Origin: Lichenostomus cassidix
Lineage: Eukaryota; Chordata; Aves; Passeriformes; Meliphagidae
Reading direction: 5' to 3'
DNA: 64,000 nucleotides
Assembly (NCBI GenBank): GCA_008360975.2
Contig: CM039211.1
Span: 3,832,767-3,896,766, forward strand
The notes under the pieces were generated by a model. The model was not told where the DNA came from and made no database searches. It saw nothing but the letters and a program-made list of their open reading frames with translations. The stretch's first letter is position 1; each line of letters opens with the position of its first letter. Below are positions 12,359-25,627 of the stretch, piece after piece. The position numbers were made by a program, and so were the translations under genes.

Positions 12359-14727
12359 CAGACCACAGCTGGGCTGAGCTCGGAACGGTGAAGCACGTGG
12401 TGGTTTAGAATCCTTTGTGCCTCAGACCTGGGAAATGGTTGATCCTGGACACAGTGAGAGGATGTGAGGATGCAAAAACACTTTGACAGTGTTCTCCCTT
12501 CCCACACACCTGACAAAAGATGTACACAGAGGCCAAACTCAGCTTTCAGAGCACCACAAACCAGGTGTATCAAGGCCAAGGGTCTGCAAACGCACGGTGA
12601 AGAACGGGAGAAGTGCAGTGCAGGTTTAGAGCTCCAGATCATAGATTTTGGCTTTTCTCTATTAAAAAAACCTTTTTAGTTCACAGTTTATCACTCTGGA
12701 AGCTCCAGAGCCTCTGTTCCCAGCCCACAGGTGGTTATATGTCCTCGAAGAGATCCTCAGGCTCACAGGTGTTTTCCAGTGTCTCCAGTTCCCAATCCGG
12801 GCAGTGCTGCACTGGCATTGTCTGCGAGGCAAGATCTGCCCTGGAAATTAAAAACAAAGGGGTATGAGACAGATTTGCAAACAGATAGAGGTGATGCCAA
12901 CATATTTGGGTGTTGTGAAGGTCAAGGAAAAGTGTTTTTTGTAAGACCTGCTCACCCACTGAGGTGGCAATGCCAAGGCAAGCAGATGAAATTCGGTTTA
13001 TAAATGATACAGCTTCGGCTGTTATGCTACATTTTTTTTAAAAGGCCCTGAGAATGACCATTTCACTCACAATTTCCACATGGAGAGCTAGGAAGAGCAG
13101 AACAGATGCAGAAATCATGCTAAGAGACCATATTTCCTATTTCCCCTCTCTCTCCAAGACAATTCCAGTAAAGACAGCTCTGCCTGTGTGTCTGGAAAGT
13201 TGAGGTATCTTGTGTTTCCAAAAAAACGTGGCATTTGCAACAGCTTCTGATCCCTGTAGGAATTACTCTCTTAGGCTGAATCCACAAAAAAAAAATTCTC
13301 AATCTTGCATAGCTTTATTTCTGTGAATTTAAGGGAGATTTATCAATCACAGGGATGCATGTTTCCAGCGACAAGACATCCCAGGTCAGCATCACTGGTT
13401 ATGTTGAAAATCAGATGGAATCTCCCAACTTTGGCTCAGTCCCTGGCTGCAGGGAATTGGTGTGGGAAGCAGGGACCACACCTGGTGTGGTGTCCTACAG
13501 GATTTGGAGCTGGCTGGAGCTCCCTGAGGGCTGATGGCTTCGTGCCCAGGTATATTCCACAGGTGCAATCCTGACAAAAAGGTGAAAAAATCATGTATTA
13601 CTCAGGACGGGAGGAACTAGACAGAAGTGGTGGAGAGCTCTGCCCTCCAGTGCTGCCCTGTGAGGGCTCAGTGCAATGAGGCACAGAAATGGAATCTTGA
13701 TTTTTAGAGTGACTCAAGCATCTGCTCCATGTGGCAAAGTCAATGCAGTTGGTCAAATTCAGCAATTTCAAGAACCACATTTTTCCATTACCCCTACCTA
13801 GGAACCTCTGGGCAGCAGAAGTCTCTATCAAGAGTGGAAATTTCAAAATGCAGTGAGCTCCCTGGGACGCTGCATGACTCACACTTCAAGTTCCTCAAGC
13901 CCTTGGAGGCTCAGAGCTCTGAACACTCTGCTGTTTCCTGCTGTGGATCTGGGGGATGAGTTTCATTTCATTCCATCCCCCCTGTGCTCCTGGAAATCAG
14001 CAAAAGCCCAGTAAGTGCTGAGTCTTGGAAGCTGTCACTTCCTGAGATCTTTCCAGTACTCAGAAGGGTTTCCTCACCACTCTATCTGCCACTCCAGCTC
14101 TGCAAACCCCTCTAAATTCAGTGTATTGCTATATTCAGATTATGTTAATTAGTTTCTCTGAAACTCTAATGAACTTTCTCTGAGAACTCTTCCAAAACAC
14201 TTTTTCAGTCTGAATAAATTCTGCCCAAGCACTTTTTATGTTCCTTTTGGCACGCAGTGAGACCTAAACAGATATCTGCCTCACCAAAAGTCACTGGGAT
14301 TAACTGTGAAACAGATCTGCAAGCATTGGACCTTTCACCAATGACCTCAGAGCATCCCATGCTGCTCTGGTGGCTAGAAATCAACTTATTTAAAATTAAA
14401 ATACAGGCTCCATGCCCCAGCAGGGAGTTATCAAGTTCAGCCAGTGAAGGTGTGCTGTTCTTTTACCTTTGTGGGTCTATCCCCAGTGAGAACAACATAT
14501 GTGAATCACTCAGTGTGGAGCCACACACTGATCATTTAAATTAATTCTGAAAGGTCTCATTAGCAAATAAATTAGGCTGTGGAAGCCTTTGTGCTGCTAC
14601 AGGATATTTCAGGTACGGATCTTTGTTTTCAATTTTTATTTTTTTTAGCAGCAGGCATACAGGAATTAAAAGATTTCTGAGACCCCACATTTGCTGGCTG
14701 TGAGGTTTCAGCTATTCCAGCATTTTG

Positions 14728-14771
14728 TGATTTGGACAAGGAAATCATTTTCTGATTTGGACAAGGAAATC
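14728..14771. repeat. 25-bp tandem duplication
   Basis: The 19-mer TGATTTGGACAAGGAAATC occurs at 14728-14746 and again, identical, at 14753-14771, giving a period of 25 bp. The perfect identity points to a recent slippage duplication. Confidence 0.9.
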
Positions 14772-17700
14772 TGACAGGGTTTAAGCAACGTCAACAACCA
14801 TTCCATCCTCATTGGCTAAAATAACAGTTTTCAACACCATCCATGAGATCACATCCCTAAGCCAAGCCACTGTTGAGTTTTCACATTACACAGTGAGAAC
14901 TATTCAGCTTCTGTGTCCTTGCAACAACATGGTCCTCATTTAATCTCCAAAAGCTGCAGCACTGAGCCTCTGGATAAACCCAACCCCACTTGCAGAGTGG
15001 AGGCATCAGGCTCTTCACACAAAGCTCACCAGAAACCTAAATTTTGGGTTTGGGAGTTGGTGATTCCCATTTGCATGGCAATTACTCACTGGATGCCAAC
15101 AGCCTGCTTTGTGCTGTGGAATTATTTTGGATCCTGGGTTCTCAGAGAGGCTGTATTACCATGTCCTGATGCATAACTGAGTTAACTTCTGTAAATTGCT
15201 GCGAGTTGTACAGCCCTTTCTTGCCAAAAAGCCTGTAAGTAAGGCATTCTTCCTGAAAGTTTATTCTTCCTCTGGATCTCTTTTTGAAGTCCTGCCTTTT
15301 GGTAAACTTAAACTCCATTAACACATCTGGAGAACTGCTGACTATAAGAGATCATTTCATATTTCCTGACATTTAGTTCATAAATTAAGACAGAAGAGCA
15401 GAGCCACAGCTGGTGTGAATCACTGCAGCACTAATAATGTCAGTGGAGCTCTGCTGACTTACACCAGCTGAGACTCTGGCCCCAGATCTGGAAGAAAGTG
15501 GTTTCATGACTTGGTGTTTCTTTCCAGTGCTGAGCAGGAGCCCTGAGGAGCAGCAGACACGCGAGGCTCTCGTTGCTCAGAGCCCTGCAGGGTGATGGAC
15601 AAAGAATCTTTCTTTCCTGGGAAGATAAAGTGTCCTTGCACTTCCTGTGGTTATGACTCTGCCCAAGCTTTGTCCTTGAGCAGCTCTCATGGGATTAGCA
15701 GAGAGAAAAACCCTTACAAACCAATGTAGATGGAAAGGTTTCCCAAAAATCCTCAGTAATCCTCGAGGCACACTTGTGCCCTTGAACCATTACATTATTC
15801 TCCTCGTTTTTTTGTTATTAAAATAATTGTTTCCAACCATAAGCTGGCATTTTAAGGATCTCAGCTCTCACCTTCTGAACTTCTCAGTGTGCACCTCTTC
15901 CCCAGCTTGCTTTAATGGTTCCCTCCTTCATTTGGACATGAATCTTAATGAAGACTTCACACCATGAGTAGATAATAACAGAGGATATAACCTGATACAC
16001 ACTTTCTTCAGTGTCATAAAAACAGGTGGCAGCAGCAGCTCATGGACAGAGAATTATCACAGCATTAACCTCAAATTTTTGTTGCCCCTCAGAGCCTGAC
16101 TGAAGCTCATGGCTACAGGTAAAATCTTGGCATTGAATAACCAATGCTCTTGTTGCTCCTGGGAGAAGTCCTGACTGCCCTTGGGCAAAAAGAGGAAAGT
16201 TAACCATAAAAAGAACAGGAAATGGTGTCATGGAGAAGGGGGAAAAGCCTCTCACATCATGAGATGCACTGAGAACATCATGTGCAGACAGAGCTCTTTA
16301 AAATGGAACATTAAAGAGGCAGGCAGGCTAAATGGAAGCTACATGTGATTAAAAATATGATGGTGTTCCCCCTAAGAGATATGCTACAGTGACTATAATA
16401 TAAGGAAAATTATAAAGGCATTTTTCTCCTTAATTCAATTTAGAATGGAAAAAGAAAATAAAATGTTCTACATTTTGGCAGTAGCAAGAGTATTCAGCTT
16501 CCAGATATAGTTTATGCTGGCATTTATTCCTAGAAATGATATCAAAACAGGCCCATATACTTCTAAATGATCCTGCAAAATGTAAACCCCAGCAAGTCTT
16601 GAAGAACTTGCTGTATGCAGTCAGCTTCATCACTTCAAATTACTGTTGAGGGATTTTCCCCTAAGTTAGTGAAGAAACTGGGATTTTTTTTCTGCCGATT
16701 TCCATGATTCGGTGGTGTCAGAGATCATCAGAGCCCAATCCATACCTGGCCCCAGGACAAATTCGTAGAAACTAGAGAAAAATACTCAAGAAACAGCTGA
16801 ATAGATTGATTCCTGAGATATCCATGTGTGGCATTTCCCTAAGTTCTGAGTATTGAACAAGCAGTCTAGTCTCAGCTGAGGTCACCAGACAGACAACAAC
16901 ACCAACAATAATAACAATAAGCTTGTTCAATTACACAGTTAATGAGGAATATTTTCAATGCAGCAACCACGAAGTTAAAGTTCAACCAGGGAATCAAATG
17001 TTCCCTAATAAGCTTCCTCCTCTGGCTGGAGGCCAATCTGCAACTGCACCTGCATCCATCACCACCTCTGCACAGTAGGGTAAGTCTGGAATTCCCTCAG
17101 GAAAGCACGGCTTAAAGCAAAACTTCAAAACCCAGAACAATTTTAAATATTGTCTTCAGCTCCTGTGAGTGACACTCTTCATTCCCCAGGACCAGAAACC
17201 ATCAGATGTGGGAGGATTTTGTTTTATGCTTGTACAAGTTGTGTGGGTGTTTTTTTGGTTTACATATCCCTGGAATGCTCCAGAGGGAGGAAAGTGAGCC
17301 TGGAATCCCCCAAATATCACATAAATTGACACAGTGATTGCAACAGGAGCAAACTCACAAACAAATCTGCTCTGTTGAGAAGATGCTCACATATGTCTCT
17401 TAATGACACACCTTTTAAAATCTGATATAATTTCCAGTAAGTGGTCTAGATCAGTTCTCAACACTTCTATTCATCCACTCCATTTATTTAGTCCGACAAA
17501 ACAGGAACTTTTTTAGGGATTTGTATCCTTTGAGTTGCAAATTCCCAATTAACTTCAGCTGGCTTTGGTGCAGGTCCTTATGTGAAGAGAACATTCTGGT
17601 TTAGCAATCTAAATACAGCCTCGGATCTTTCCATCTGATCAAACACGCTTACAGATGCTTACTAACAAAGATCTACTTAAAAATGTAATAATAGATGTCA

Positions 17701-20250
17701 CTTACAGGGAAAAAGCCTAAACCATGTTTGTTTTAGACAAGTGGCACACATTTCTGTGGCTCATTTCCACTTAAACTCCTTCCTGCTTAAATAAACTAGA
17801 CCACATGCACTTCGAGGAACTCACCAGCACCACTGCCTGCACTGGGGAAAAAAACACAAATCTCTTAATCACAGCTACGAAAGTATAGAGTAAAGGAAAA
17901 ACTTGGTTTGTTTAGGAATTTTGTCAAGGCCTTTCATAAATCCAGCACATTGCAAATCTACTGGCAAATGCTGGGGGACATTTCTCACAGTCATTAGGCA
18001 CTATTTATCTCATACACATTTGTATCACACCAGCAAAACTGTGTCACAATCCTGCTGCAGGCTGTCAGATCCTGGGGCTGCTGCGTGTCCCTAACCCTTT
18101 CCTGCCCCTCAGGGTGACCACAGGCAGTGCCCAGAGACATCAGAGGGAAAATAAAACCCCCTGGATGGATTTTTGTGTGTGGAATGTGTGTCCTGGTGCA
18201 CCCCTGCATCCCTGTTGCAGGAATGAGGTTTTCCACCCCAAAATCTGGTGACTGCACACGGCAGCTGCAACTGAGAGCCACACTGAAACAAATCACAAAA
18301 AATAAGTGTTTAACTGGAGAAAAACAGGAGCTGGTTTGGAGTTCAGTCTGTGCCTGCAGAGCCTCCTGAACCACAGCCTCCAGCTCTCTGGGCTCCATCC
18401 TGTGCTGAAGAATGGAGCTCCCCACTCCACAAATTAATGACATTCAAATTATTGTGAAAGGAAAGTGGACTAGTTCAGCACCTACATGATGAAAATTTCC
18501 CTCTTCATACCAGACTAGGGTATTCTGATCTAGGAGGATCCATGGACTCAGCCCATGAACTCCTACAGCTGAATTAAGTACACTCTTCCTCCCTGCTGAA
18601 CAATTTGCACACATACACCTGGGCACCATCAGGAGCCCGTGACTGCCCAGATTACCTATTATCCACAGATCTGCTCAGCAGGTTTTGGATCATTCACTTT
18701 AATCAGCTTATTGCAGAAAACCCCTTTAGATCAGCAGAGCATGTGGCTATCACTCATGTAGGTGTTTTCTAATGACAAAATGCACTCAGAAATATAGAGC
18801 AGCAGCAAGTTGTTAATAAATCTGGGAGCAGTGGCTTGGATAAACGGAGCAAGATTCAATTTGCAAGCCAAGGTAGAGCAGATGAAGTATAATGAGCTTT
18901 TTTCCCCTCCTCTAATAGGTCTCTATTGAATATGAAATTGTTTTTAGAACTGAGAACTGTGCTTTCCTCTCTGCTGCCTCTTAACTCCATTCAACCTCTC
19001 CCTATGTTCCTCCTGACCCTCCCCAGCCACAGATCTGAATTCATTCATGCTTTCCTGAAATGAGATCAAAGCTTTGATAATTAAGATCAAACATTTGCCT
19101 GCAGTGACACCTGTGAGAGCAGAAACCTGTTCAAACACACAAGAGGAAAAAAAACAACCCAAAAACCCAAAAGATGGGGACACAGCATGTCCAGCCCTTT
19201 GGAAACACCAGGAGAAATTGAAAGATCAGGTACAGGCAGACTTTGGGGTGCATGAAGCAAATGAATGTGAGCTGAGGAGACTGGCTGTGAATCTCAACTT
19301 CTTAATGGTAATAAGATGTAATAACTCTTTTTACTCCAGACATGTGGTTAAGATGCTCTAGCACCCACCTATGTCTGTTTATTGGAGTAAAAAAGCCACT
19401 TTCCAAATGTACCTCCTGTAGAGGTACAGGAATAAGAAGCAGGAATATCTGCAGCTCTTGAGGCCAAGTGCTGTGAGATACCCTGTTTAACAAGCTTCTA
19501 AAGTCAGTTTTTCCTCCTCAAAACTCCAGCCCGAGCTCTCGGGGTCTGCCTCAGCAGCAAAACCTGCAGTAAGAGCTTCCCCAAGAGCATTTCATGACAG
19601 ACCAAATGCACGAGCCATCTTGTGGGTAAATGCCATTTACCCATCACTTGCTGGGTAAATGCTGCAAAAGGGTCTGGAGAATGAGATTTTTAAGGCAGGT
19701 TGCACCATCTCCAAATAAACAACAAAACCCCAGCTAAATGAAGAGATGGGACTGGCCCTGTGTGTTCCTTCCACTAAAATTCTTACAAAATGAGGGTTTT
19801 TCTTCCTAACAAGCTGTTTTTCTTTCTTTTTCTCTCCACCAGACTCTTCTTCTCAGGCACCAGGCTTCCAGAGACACTTGATCAGGAAATCAAGAGCAGG
19901 TTCTGGATAAAACTCAGGCACTGATTGTTGGGCTCATCAGGAGGATTAACCACCATGAAAGCACAGCAATGTGTGACTCTGCTGTCCCACAGCCACCTTG
20001 CTCTCCCAGCCAGCTCAGCACCTGCCCTGGGCACCTGCAGGTTCCATTTCAGACCTGGTGGGGACTGGAAAAACACTCAGCAGTTTTGTGACCCACACTG
20101 AGGTGGAATCAGCACCTTCCTGCGAGGAGGGAACTAAACAAGGAAACTAAAGGATGACCTGCCAGATGTCCACAGGGTGAGAACAGCTGCCCTTGGGGCA
20201 CTCAAGGCTGCCCAGACCCCTTTCTCTGGGTGTCCTTGGCAGCTTGGAGC

Positions 20251-20271
20251 CACTGAAAGTAACTTTCAGTG
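20251..20271. other. Perfect 9-bp inverted repeat, 3-nt loop
   Basis: CACTGAAAG is followed by TAA and then its exact reverse complement CTTTCAGTG. It could extrude as a small hairpin. No flanking T-run or gene suggests a terminator or RNA gene. Confidence 0.8.
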
Positions 20272-22379
20272 CAATTCCCACTCACAGGATGGCCCTGAGT
20301 CTTCCCAAGGCCATGGAAACTTCCCAAAGTCTGCCCAAACTGCCCACACTTGATGCACAGGAATAGAAAAACCACAGCAAAAAACACAGAATAAAGGAGG
20401 AAACGTGACAAAATTGATTAGACACCAGTGTACAGTGATTTTCCTTACATAGCTGTCTCAACTCCAGCCCAAGCCAGATTTTTACCTTCAGTTCTGACAC
20501 ATGAGCACAAACCTAAAGTATCTCCAGAAAATTTCCTTGTGCTGCTCTGGTTCAAAGCAGCGTCCAAACCACAAACATTATACAGTTTTAATCCACAGAG
20601 AGCCTTGAAAACTGTCCCAGTGCTGCGCCACTACTGAAAAATTTAGATAGTTTGCCTTTTTGTTGAGTTTCAGCACAGCGCTGTAAAGGAATTTTTCATC
20701 TTACATTAAAAGCATTAAGAGAAAAGGGAACACCACACAGGTGGGCAACTGGGACTTTATTAGGGGAAGGCAGGTGTCAATCAGAGTACAATAATCATGG
20801 TTTACATATGAAATGGCTGCTGCCTGGGTAAAAGCATCCAGAAAAACCACTGAAAATGGAACTGCACCTGGATCTTGAGGCATTGGTGACAAATCCACTC
20901 AGTGGAAACCCACGTGGTTTTATCCACCCTGTGGTACTGGGAAACAGGGGAAGAGGGGTTTTAAATTTATTTTAATGCTTTTTTTTCACACCTCCTCACC
21001 TGATGTCTGAATTGTTTTCTCTCCAGAGGAAAAGAAATTAGAACCAAGAGCAGGTTCATAGCCCAAAATCACAGGGAAGACACTGTCTGGTGTTAAGATT
21101 GTGACAGTTTGAGCATTTTGAATCCTGATTCTGTCTGAAATGAGAATCTTCACAAAGGAGAGAGAGGAGAGGAAGGAGAAAGAACAAGACAGAGGAATTC
21201 CCATCGAAAAGAGCAAATCACAGCCTCAGCCCTGGGATGAAATCTCTTGCTCAGAATGGGCATTTCAGACAGTGAAGAGTAGTGATGCAAACAATTTAAA
21301 AGACCTAGTTGTTCAAAAAGCCTTTTAAAAATTTATTTTTAGGCACTATGATAAATAAAAACGGTTGCTTGAAGAGTTTTCCTATAAATCTGGCAGACCA
21401 AAGACATTCCTGGTATCATTAGGTGGGAAAAAAATTCAGAATTCAGTCTGAAGCACAGATTTTCAGTTCAAGCTCTTCTTAACAGGAAGAGCTCAACAGG
21501 CAGAAGAAAGAGTTAGAAGATAAGATATAAAGAAAAGAAACCTCTTGTTTGATTACTAAAGCTGTACAAAACCAGAGCAGTAAGAAATGCCCATGCTCCC
21601 AGGCAGAATTTATACAGAAAGATGTTTCTCTTCCTGCAAGCATCCTAGACCTGATTCCAGCATTACAAAAATCAGCAGATTCAGAAGGTTTGGAAGTGGA
21701 CTGGAGGCTTATCAAACCACCCATTTCTCCTCAAGGCTTTAAACAGCAGAGGATCATGAAAGGAAATACTTCTGGTAAGATTTCTCTATTGCTGCTTTCA
21801 AAAAGGAGAGGGGATAAAACCAGCCATCCCCCCTTTGCAGTGTGGGATGAAAAATGGGATAGCATAAACATTCAGGACAATCCTTTTGAAGTTTGAATCA
21901 AAAAAAAAAAAAAAGGAATGAAGCCTTGGGGGCAGAGGCAGAGGAAGGGAAGTTACTGCTTTATCACATTGAGTCATTCATCTTCAGCACTTCTGTGTGT
22001 CTATTATGTGTCAGCAATCACAAACTAGACATCAGGAGTGTGATAAAAACAGATATTCCTAGAAAACGCTCCTTGCAGATGATGCTTAATTCAAAGGTGT
22101 GTGGTTTTTCTCACAACAGTTGCCTGAAAAGACAGAAACTCCAGTGAAAGTGTCTCTGGTGAGCAGGGCAGATCGATGCGAGGCGAACAGCTAGAATTAA
22201 ATCAATAAGGGAATAATGAACTTGAAGACACTTCTCCTCAAAGCAGAAACCCCAGATGGTTCAAATTCCCTCACAGACACCATCCTGCCTCAGCAGGGCT
22301 GATTGGCCTCCACACTGCTCAGAGCTGATGAGCCACTGTGCTGCTAAAAATGCCTTGAGGATGATTAAATACCTGCAGA

Positions 22380-22779
22380 ATGATCAGAATTGGAAATGTT
22401 ACAAAGCTGGGTGAGAGAGAGGAAAGCATGGGACTCCTGAGGAGCACTCAGAGCAGCATGAGTCTGGCTAAAAATCCCTTTTCTGGAGAGGCTGTCAGTG
22501 TCAGGCTGAAGGTCCAGCTGGCATGGTCACACTGCCCAGGTGTCCCTGGGCTGCCTGTCCCACACCAGTGCCAAAAACACCTCCTGGAGCACTTAATTCC
22601 CTGCTCCCACCCTCACCATGTGGTACGAAACCCCAGGTGCTGCTCTGAGGGGAACAGGAGCCCAGGGTGGCTCCAAACTGGGAGCACTGGAGCCATTCCA
22701 GCCACAGCACAGGCAGCTTTGTGGGGGCAGGAATGCCTTAAAGCTGGCAAAAATAAGAGGCAGACGCAGCAGTATAGGG
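22380..22779. other. GC-rich noncoding pocket
   Basis: This stretch is richer in G and C than its surroundings and carries overlapping open frames on both strands (for example 22380-22877 plus). The frames share no recognisable protein family, and the track through 22800-22877 enters the LTR-like block. It may be the internal end of an old retroelement; I cannot name one. Confidence 0.45.
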
Positions 22780-23235
22780 AAAAAGGATCCCAGGTGCTCA
22801 ACTCATCCAAGGTGGAATCACCCCAAGCAGCACCCCATGTACAATGTCTATACAAATTCATGGACCTCACAAATTAGCATATCTACCTAAAATCCCCCAG
22901 TAAGAAACTTAACAAATGAGGTAATTGTCCCCCTATTCTAATTACCCCCCCCAAGTGAGACTACAGCCTGGTTTACACAAACAAGTTCCAGAGAGGAGGC
23001 TCATCCAAGGTTGGAGCCTCTATTTCTGAGATAATTACAAATATTTCATCTTCCCCCCAGAGAACTCCAAACTAAGCTAAATATCAGACTAGAAGAGTTA
23101 TAAACATGTGGGGCTAAGGTACAAGGAGTGTTTGTGAAGGGTACAAGGAGAGGGAGAGGGTATAAAAATGTATAAAAAGGGTATAAAATGTATAAAAAGG
23201 GTATAAAAGGAAAGACAAAAAACCACCAGGCATCA
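22780..23235. mobile_element. LTR-like block with TATAAAA cluster (candidate)
   Basis: Composition changes abruptly here. A direct repeat built on CTCATCCAAGGT recurs at about 22802 and 23002. GGGTACAAGGAG-type repeats precede a cluster of five TATAAAA motifs (23161-23208). Short promoter-like boxes of this kind, in a few hundred bases between AT-rich flanks, resemble a solo LTR of an avian endogenous retrovirus. I see no clear TG...CA ends, target-site duplication, primer-binding site or gag/pol remnant, so the call is tentative. A degenerate minisatellite is the alternative. Confidence 0.3.
23158..23211 (+). repeat. TATAAAA-containing tandem repeat
   Basis: Two and a half units of about 20 bp are built from GGGTATAAAAT and GTATAAAAA. 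They place TATAAAA at 23161, 23171, 23182, 23191 and 23202. Each is a good TATA-box match, but the sequence is also a simple minisatellite. Confidence 0.85.
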
Positions 23236-25344
23236 GCAGGAATGGCTTTTCAGAAGGTTAAGTACAGCACACTCCAGCAGAGCCTCCAGTGAGTGATGTG
23301 TTGCTGCCTTTTCCCAACAGGAATTCCCTCTGCAGTCAATGGAGACTTTGCTGAGCTGGGCTGTTCTCAGTGGGAAATGAAGGGAATCTTCTGGGGGGAA
23401 GCAAAAAGCAACCTTAAACAAGAGATTTGGAAACAGATTTTTTCCAGCACTAGGCTGAAGCTCTCATCACATCCCGCAGGATTCCACCTCCATGGGAAAT
23501 CCCAGTAAATAACTGTGGCCCACAGACCCCCTGAAGGTGTCCTTTAAATGAAAGACACCCAGGGAGCTCTGTAGCACCAAAGGTGTTCCAGAGCCTGACA
23601 ATCTGACTGTCTCTGAAATTGGAGGTTTTTGAGGAAGAGGAGAAGAGGTTCTTGCTAGTCCTTGGAATAATCCATGCCTGTGAAGCTCTGAATATAACTA
23701 TACACATACAATTATGATAATTATATACATACAATTATGTATAGACAGCAGGGGATTGCCTGGCTAATGTTTTTCAGGCAAATCAAAGATACACATTAAA
23801 TATACATCCTCGCTAATTTTAAGAAGCATTGGGAAACTAGGGCTTTGGGCACATACACCAGTGACCTAATTACACTCATCCACATAGAGCATTTTTCCTG
23901 CTCTCAACAGATAAAATGCTCACAACCCTCACTGCCCTTCCTGAAATCTGTTGTGCAATGTTCCTGTCCCCAGTGCTGCTCTGGTGTGCCTTGGATGTGA
24001 CTAATTCAGAGACCAAACCACACACACTGACAGACAGTCATTGGGTCTCCCTCGAACTCAAATACCAGAGTTTTGGGAAGAAACGTGAAAAAAAAGGCTT
24101 AAAAAATAGAATGGTGTGTTCAGCATAAGTCTCACATCCAATATTAATGAATACTGTGACACAATACACCTGAAATGTGGATTATACTCCCCTTTACAAC
24201 TGAGCTTTTAAAAGTGTCCTCCTCACCCCAAAAAGAAGCCATTGATATTTCCTTTTTAAAATACTCCAGATACACAGCTGGGTTTTGGGAATTGTCTAAC
24301 ACATGATGGAAAGACAGGCATTCAATTTATATGTTTGCCAGGCTAAATATACAGATATTAAGCACCAACCTCAGGTTGTTTTTGAATAGTTTTTGTCAGC
24401 AAGGGGAACAGATGAGTCCTGGGACAGGACAGTGTTTATTCCTGGCTTTTCCAGTTTCTCTCACACAGCTGAACTCCTGTTTCTGGGTGAATACACTAAA
24501 GGCAGTCTAGAGGTAAATATTCAACCAATAACCAGAAGGTGAAAAAAAGAGCATTTTCTGAGGCAATCCATTACTTAAAGGCAATTGTTTCAGTACATTG
24601 ATCACTTGGGCTTGAATTTCAGGGCTGATGGAAACTTACTACAAGAATCTCTTCAAACCAAATGATGAAACATGCCTTTCTCTACATACCTGGGTGTCAG
24701 ACAGGTATTTAATGAATATTAATTGAGGAAAGTCCTCTGATCTGGACAGCCATGGCTTCAGGTTTAATGGAAATTTCCAACAGATCTACAGCTAGCTCAA
24801 CAAAAGACATGGAAAAATCACTTCACATACGTTTATCACAGCAATTCATCCTTACATGCTATTTTTCAGCTCAAACAGTTAATTTTAGAAGAGAGAGGAG
24901 CGTATCTTGCTTTCTGTCAAGATAAACACTTGTGACATACAGCGCACAGAAAATAATCCAAAATGACAGAATTGATTTTGGGAAACGACACTCACTAACA
25001 CAGCTAATGGTGAGTAATTCCAGGTTGGGATTTACCAGATTTGATCTGAACCATAAGCTATTTCTTTGTCTACAGCTCTATGGAATAAGACTTTAATGAG
25101 GCCGTGGCAGATCTCCCCCACAAAAAACCCTCGTTCTAAAGACATAACTATTTCCTTACAGCAGCCAACAGTGTCTCACTGCACTGACAGCATGGTAATC
25201 AATGCCTATTTTTAATTGAGGGGATTATCACTGAAATAAAGACAGATTGCACTTGTAGCTTGGTTGGATTAGCTAATTTTCCATAAAGGCATCGTGATGG
25301 TTTATTTCTTACGGCTTGGGGTTTCTTCAGCCGACGCATTTCAC

Positions 25345-25627
25345 GGATTAGTTCCTCTCCACAGACAGCCCTTCAGTGCTGCCTTCCCCCACTGTCCTCC
25401 CCTTTGATGCTGCTTTCCCCATCACAGTCCTGCTCTGTCTGTGCACAAACAGCTGAGCCAGGATTACAAACTCCTCCAGCTCCAGGCTCTGCCAAGAGTG
25501 TGAGCCCAGCATGAAGAAGCTGTTCAGGGATCCAAGTTCCTGTTGCCTAATCAGTCCTTTCACCCTGGCCAGGAGGCAGTCGTGCCTCTGCTGTGGTTTT
25601 GCAAAAAAAAAAAAAAAAAAAAAAAAA
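25345..25627 (+). repeat. GC-rich block ending in A25 (possible retroposed sequence)
   Basis: About 255 bp of GC-richer sequence ends directly in 25 A residues (25603-25627), between AT-rich flanks. This is the layout of a retroposed transcript in plus orientation. No AATAAA signal is seen just before the tail, no target-site duplication is evident, and the body matches no gene or SINE I recognise. The minus strand is open for about 115 codons, but its first part is translated poly(A). Confidence 0.3.

Larger units (their letters stand above)
12050..22379. other. Unique noncoding DNA
   Basis: About 10 kb with no supportable gene. It contains a TTTATGA-type repeat near 12311-12358, a palindrome at 13475-13491, a 25-bp tandem duplication at 14728-14771 and a perfect short hairpin at 20251-20271. 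Open frames of up to 149 codons (for example 17994-18443 minus and 12196-12642 minus) show no recognisable domain and are within what stop-codon chance allows for 10 kb. T14 lies at 12053-12066 and A15 at 21900-21914. Confidence 0.65.

Noticed and set aside
21549..21896. 115-codon frame ending just before A15, suggestive of a retrocopied mRNA
   Set aside because: It opens on TTG rather than ATG, has no recognisable protein family, no AATAAA signal before the A-run and no visible target-site duplication.
22250..22275. GGTTCAAATTCC-like word resembling a tRNA T-arm
   Set aside because: No matching acceptor, D-arm or anticodon stem lies at the right distance upstream.
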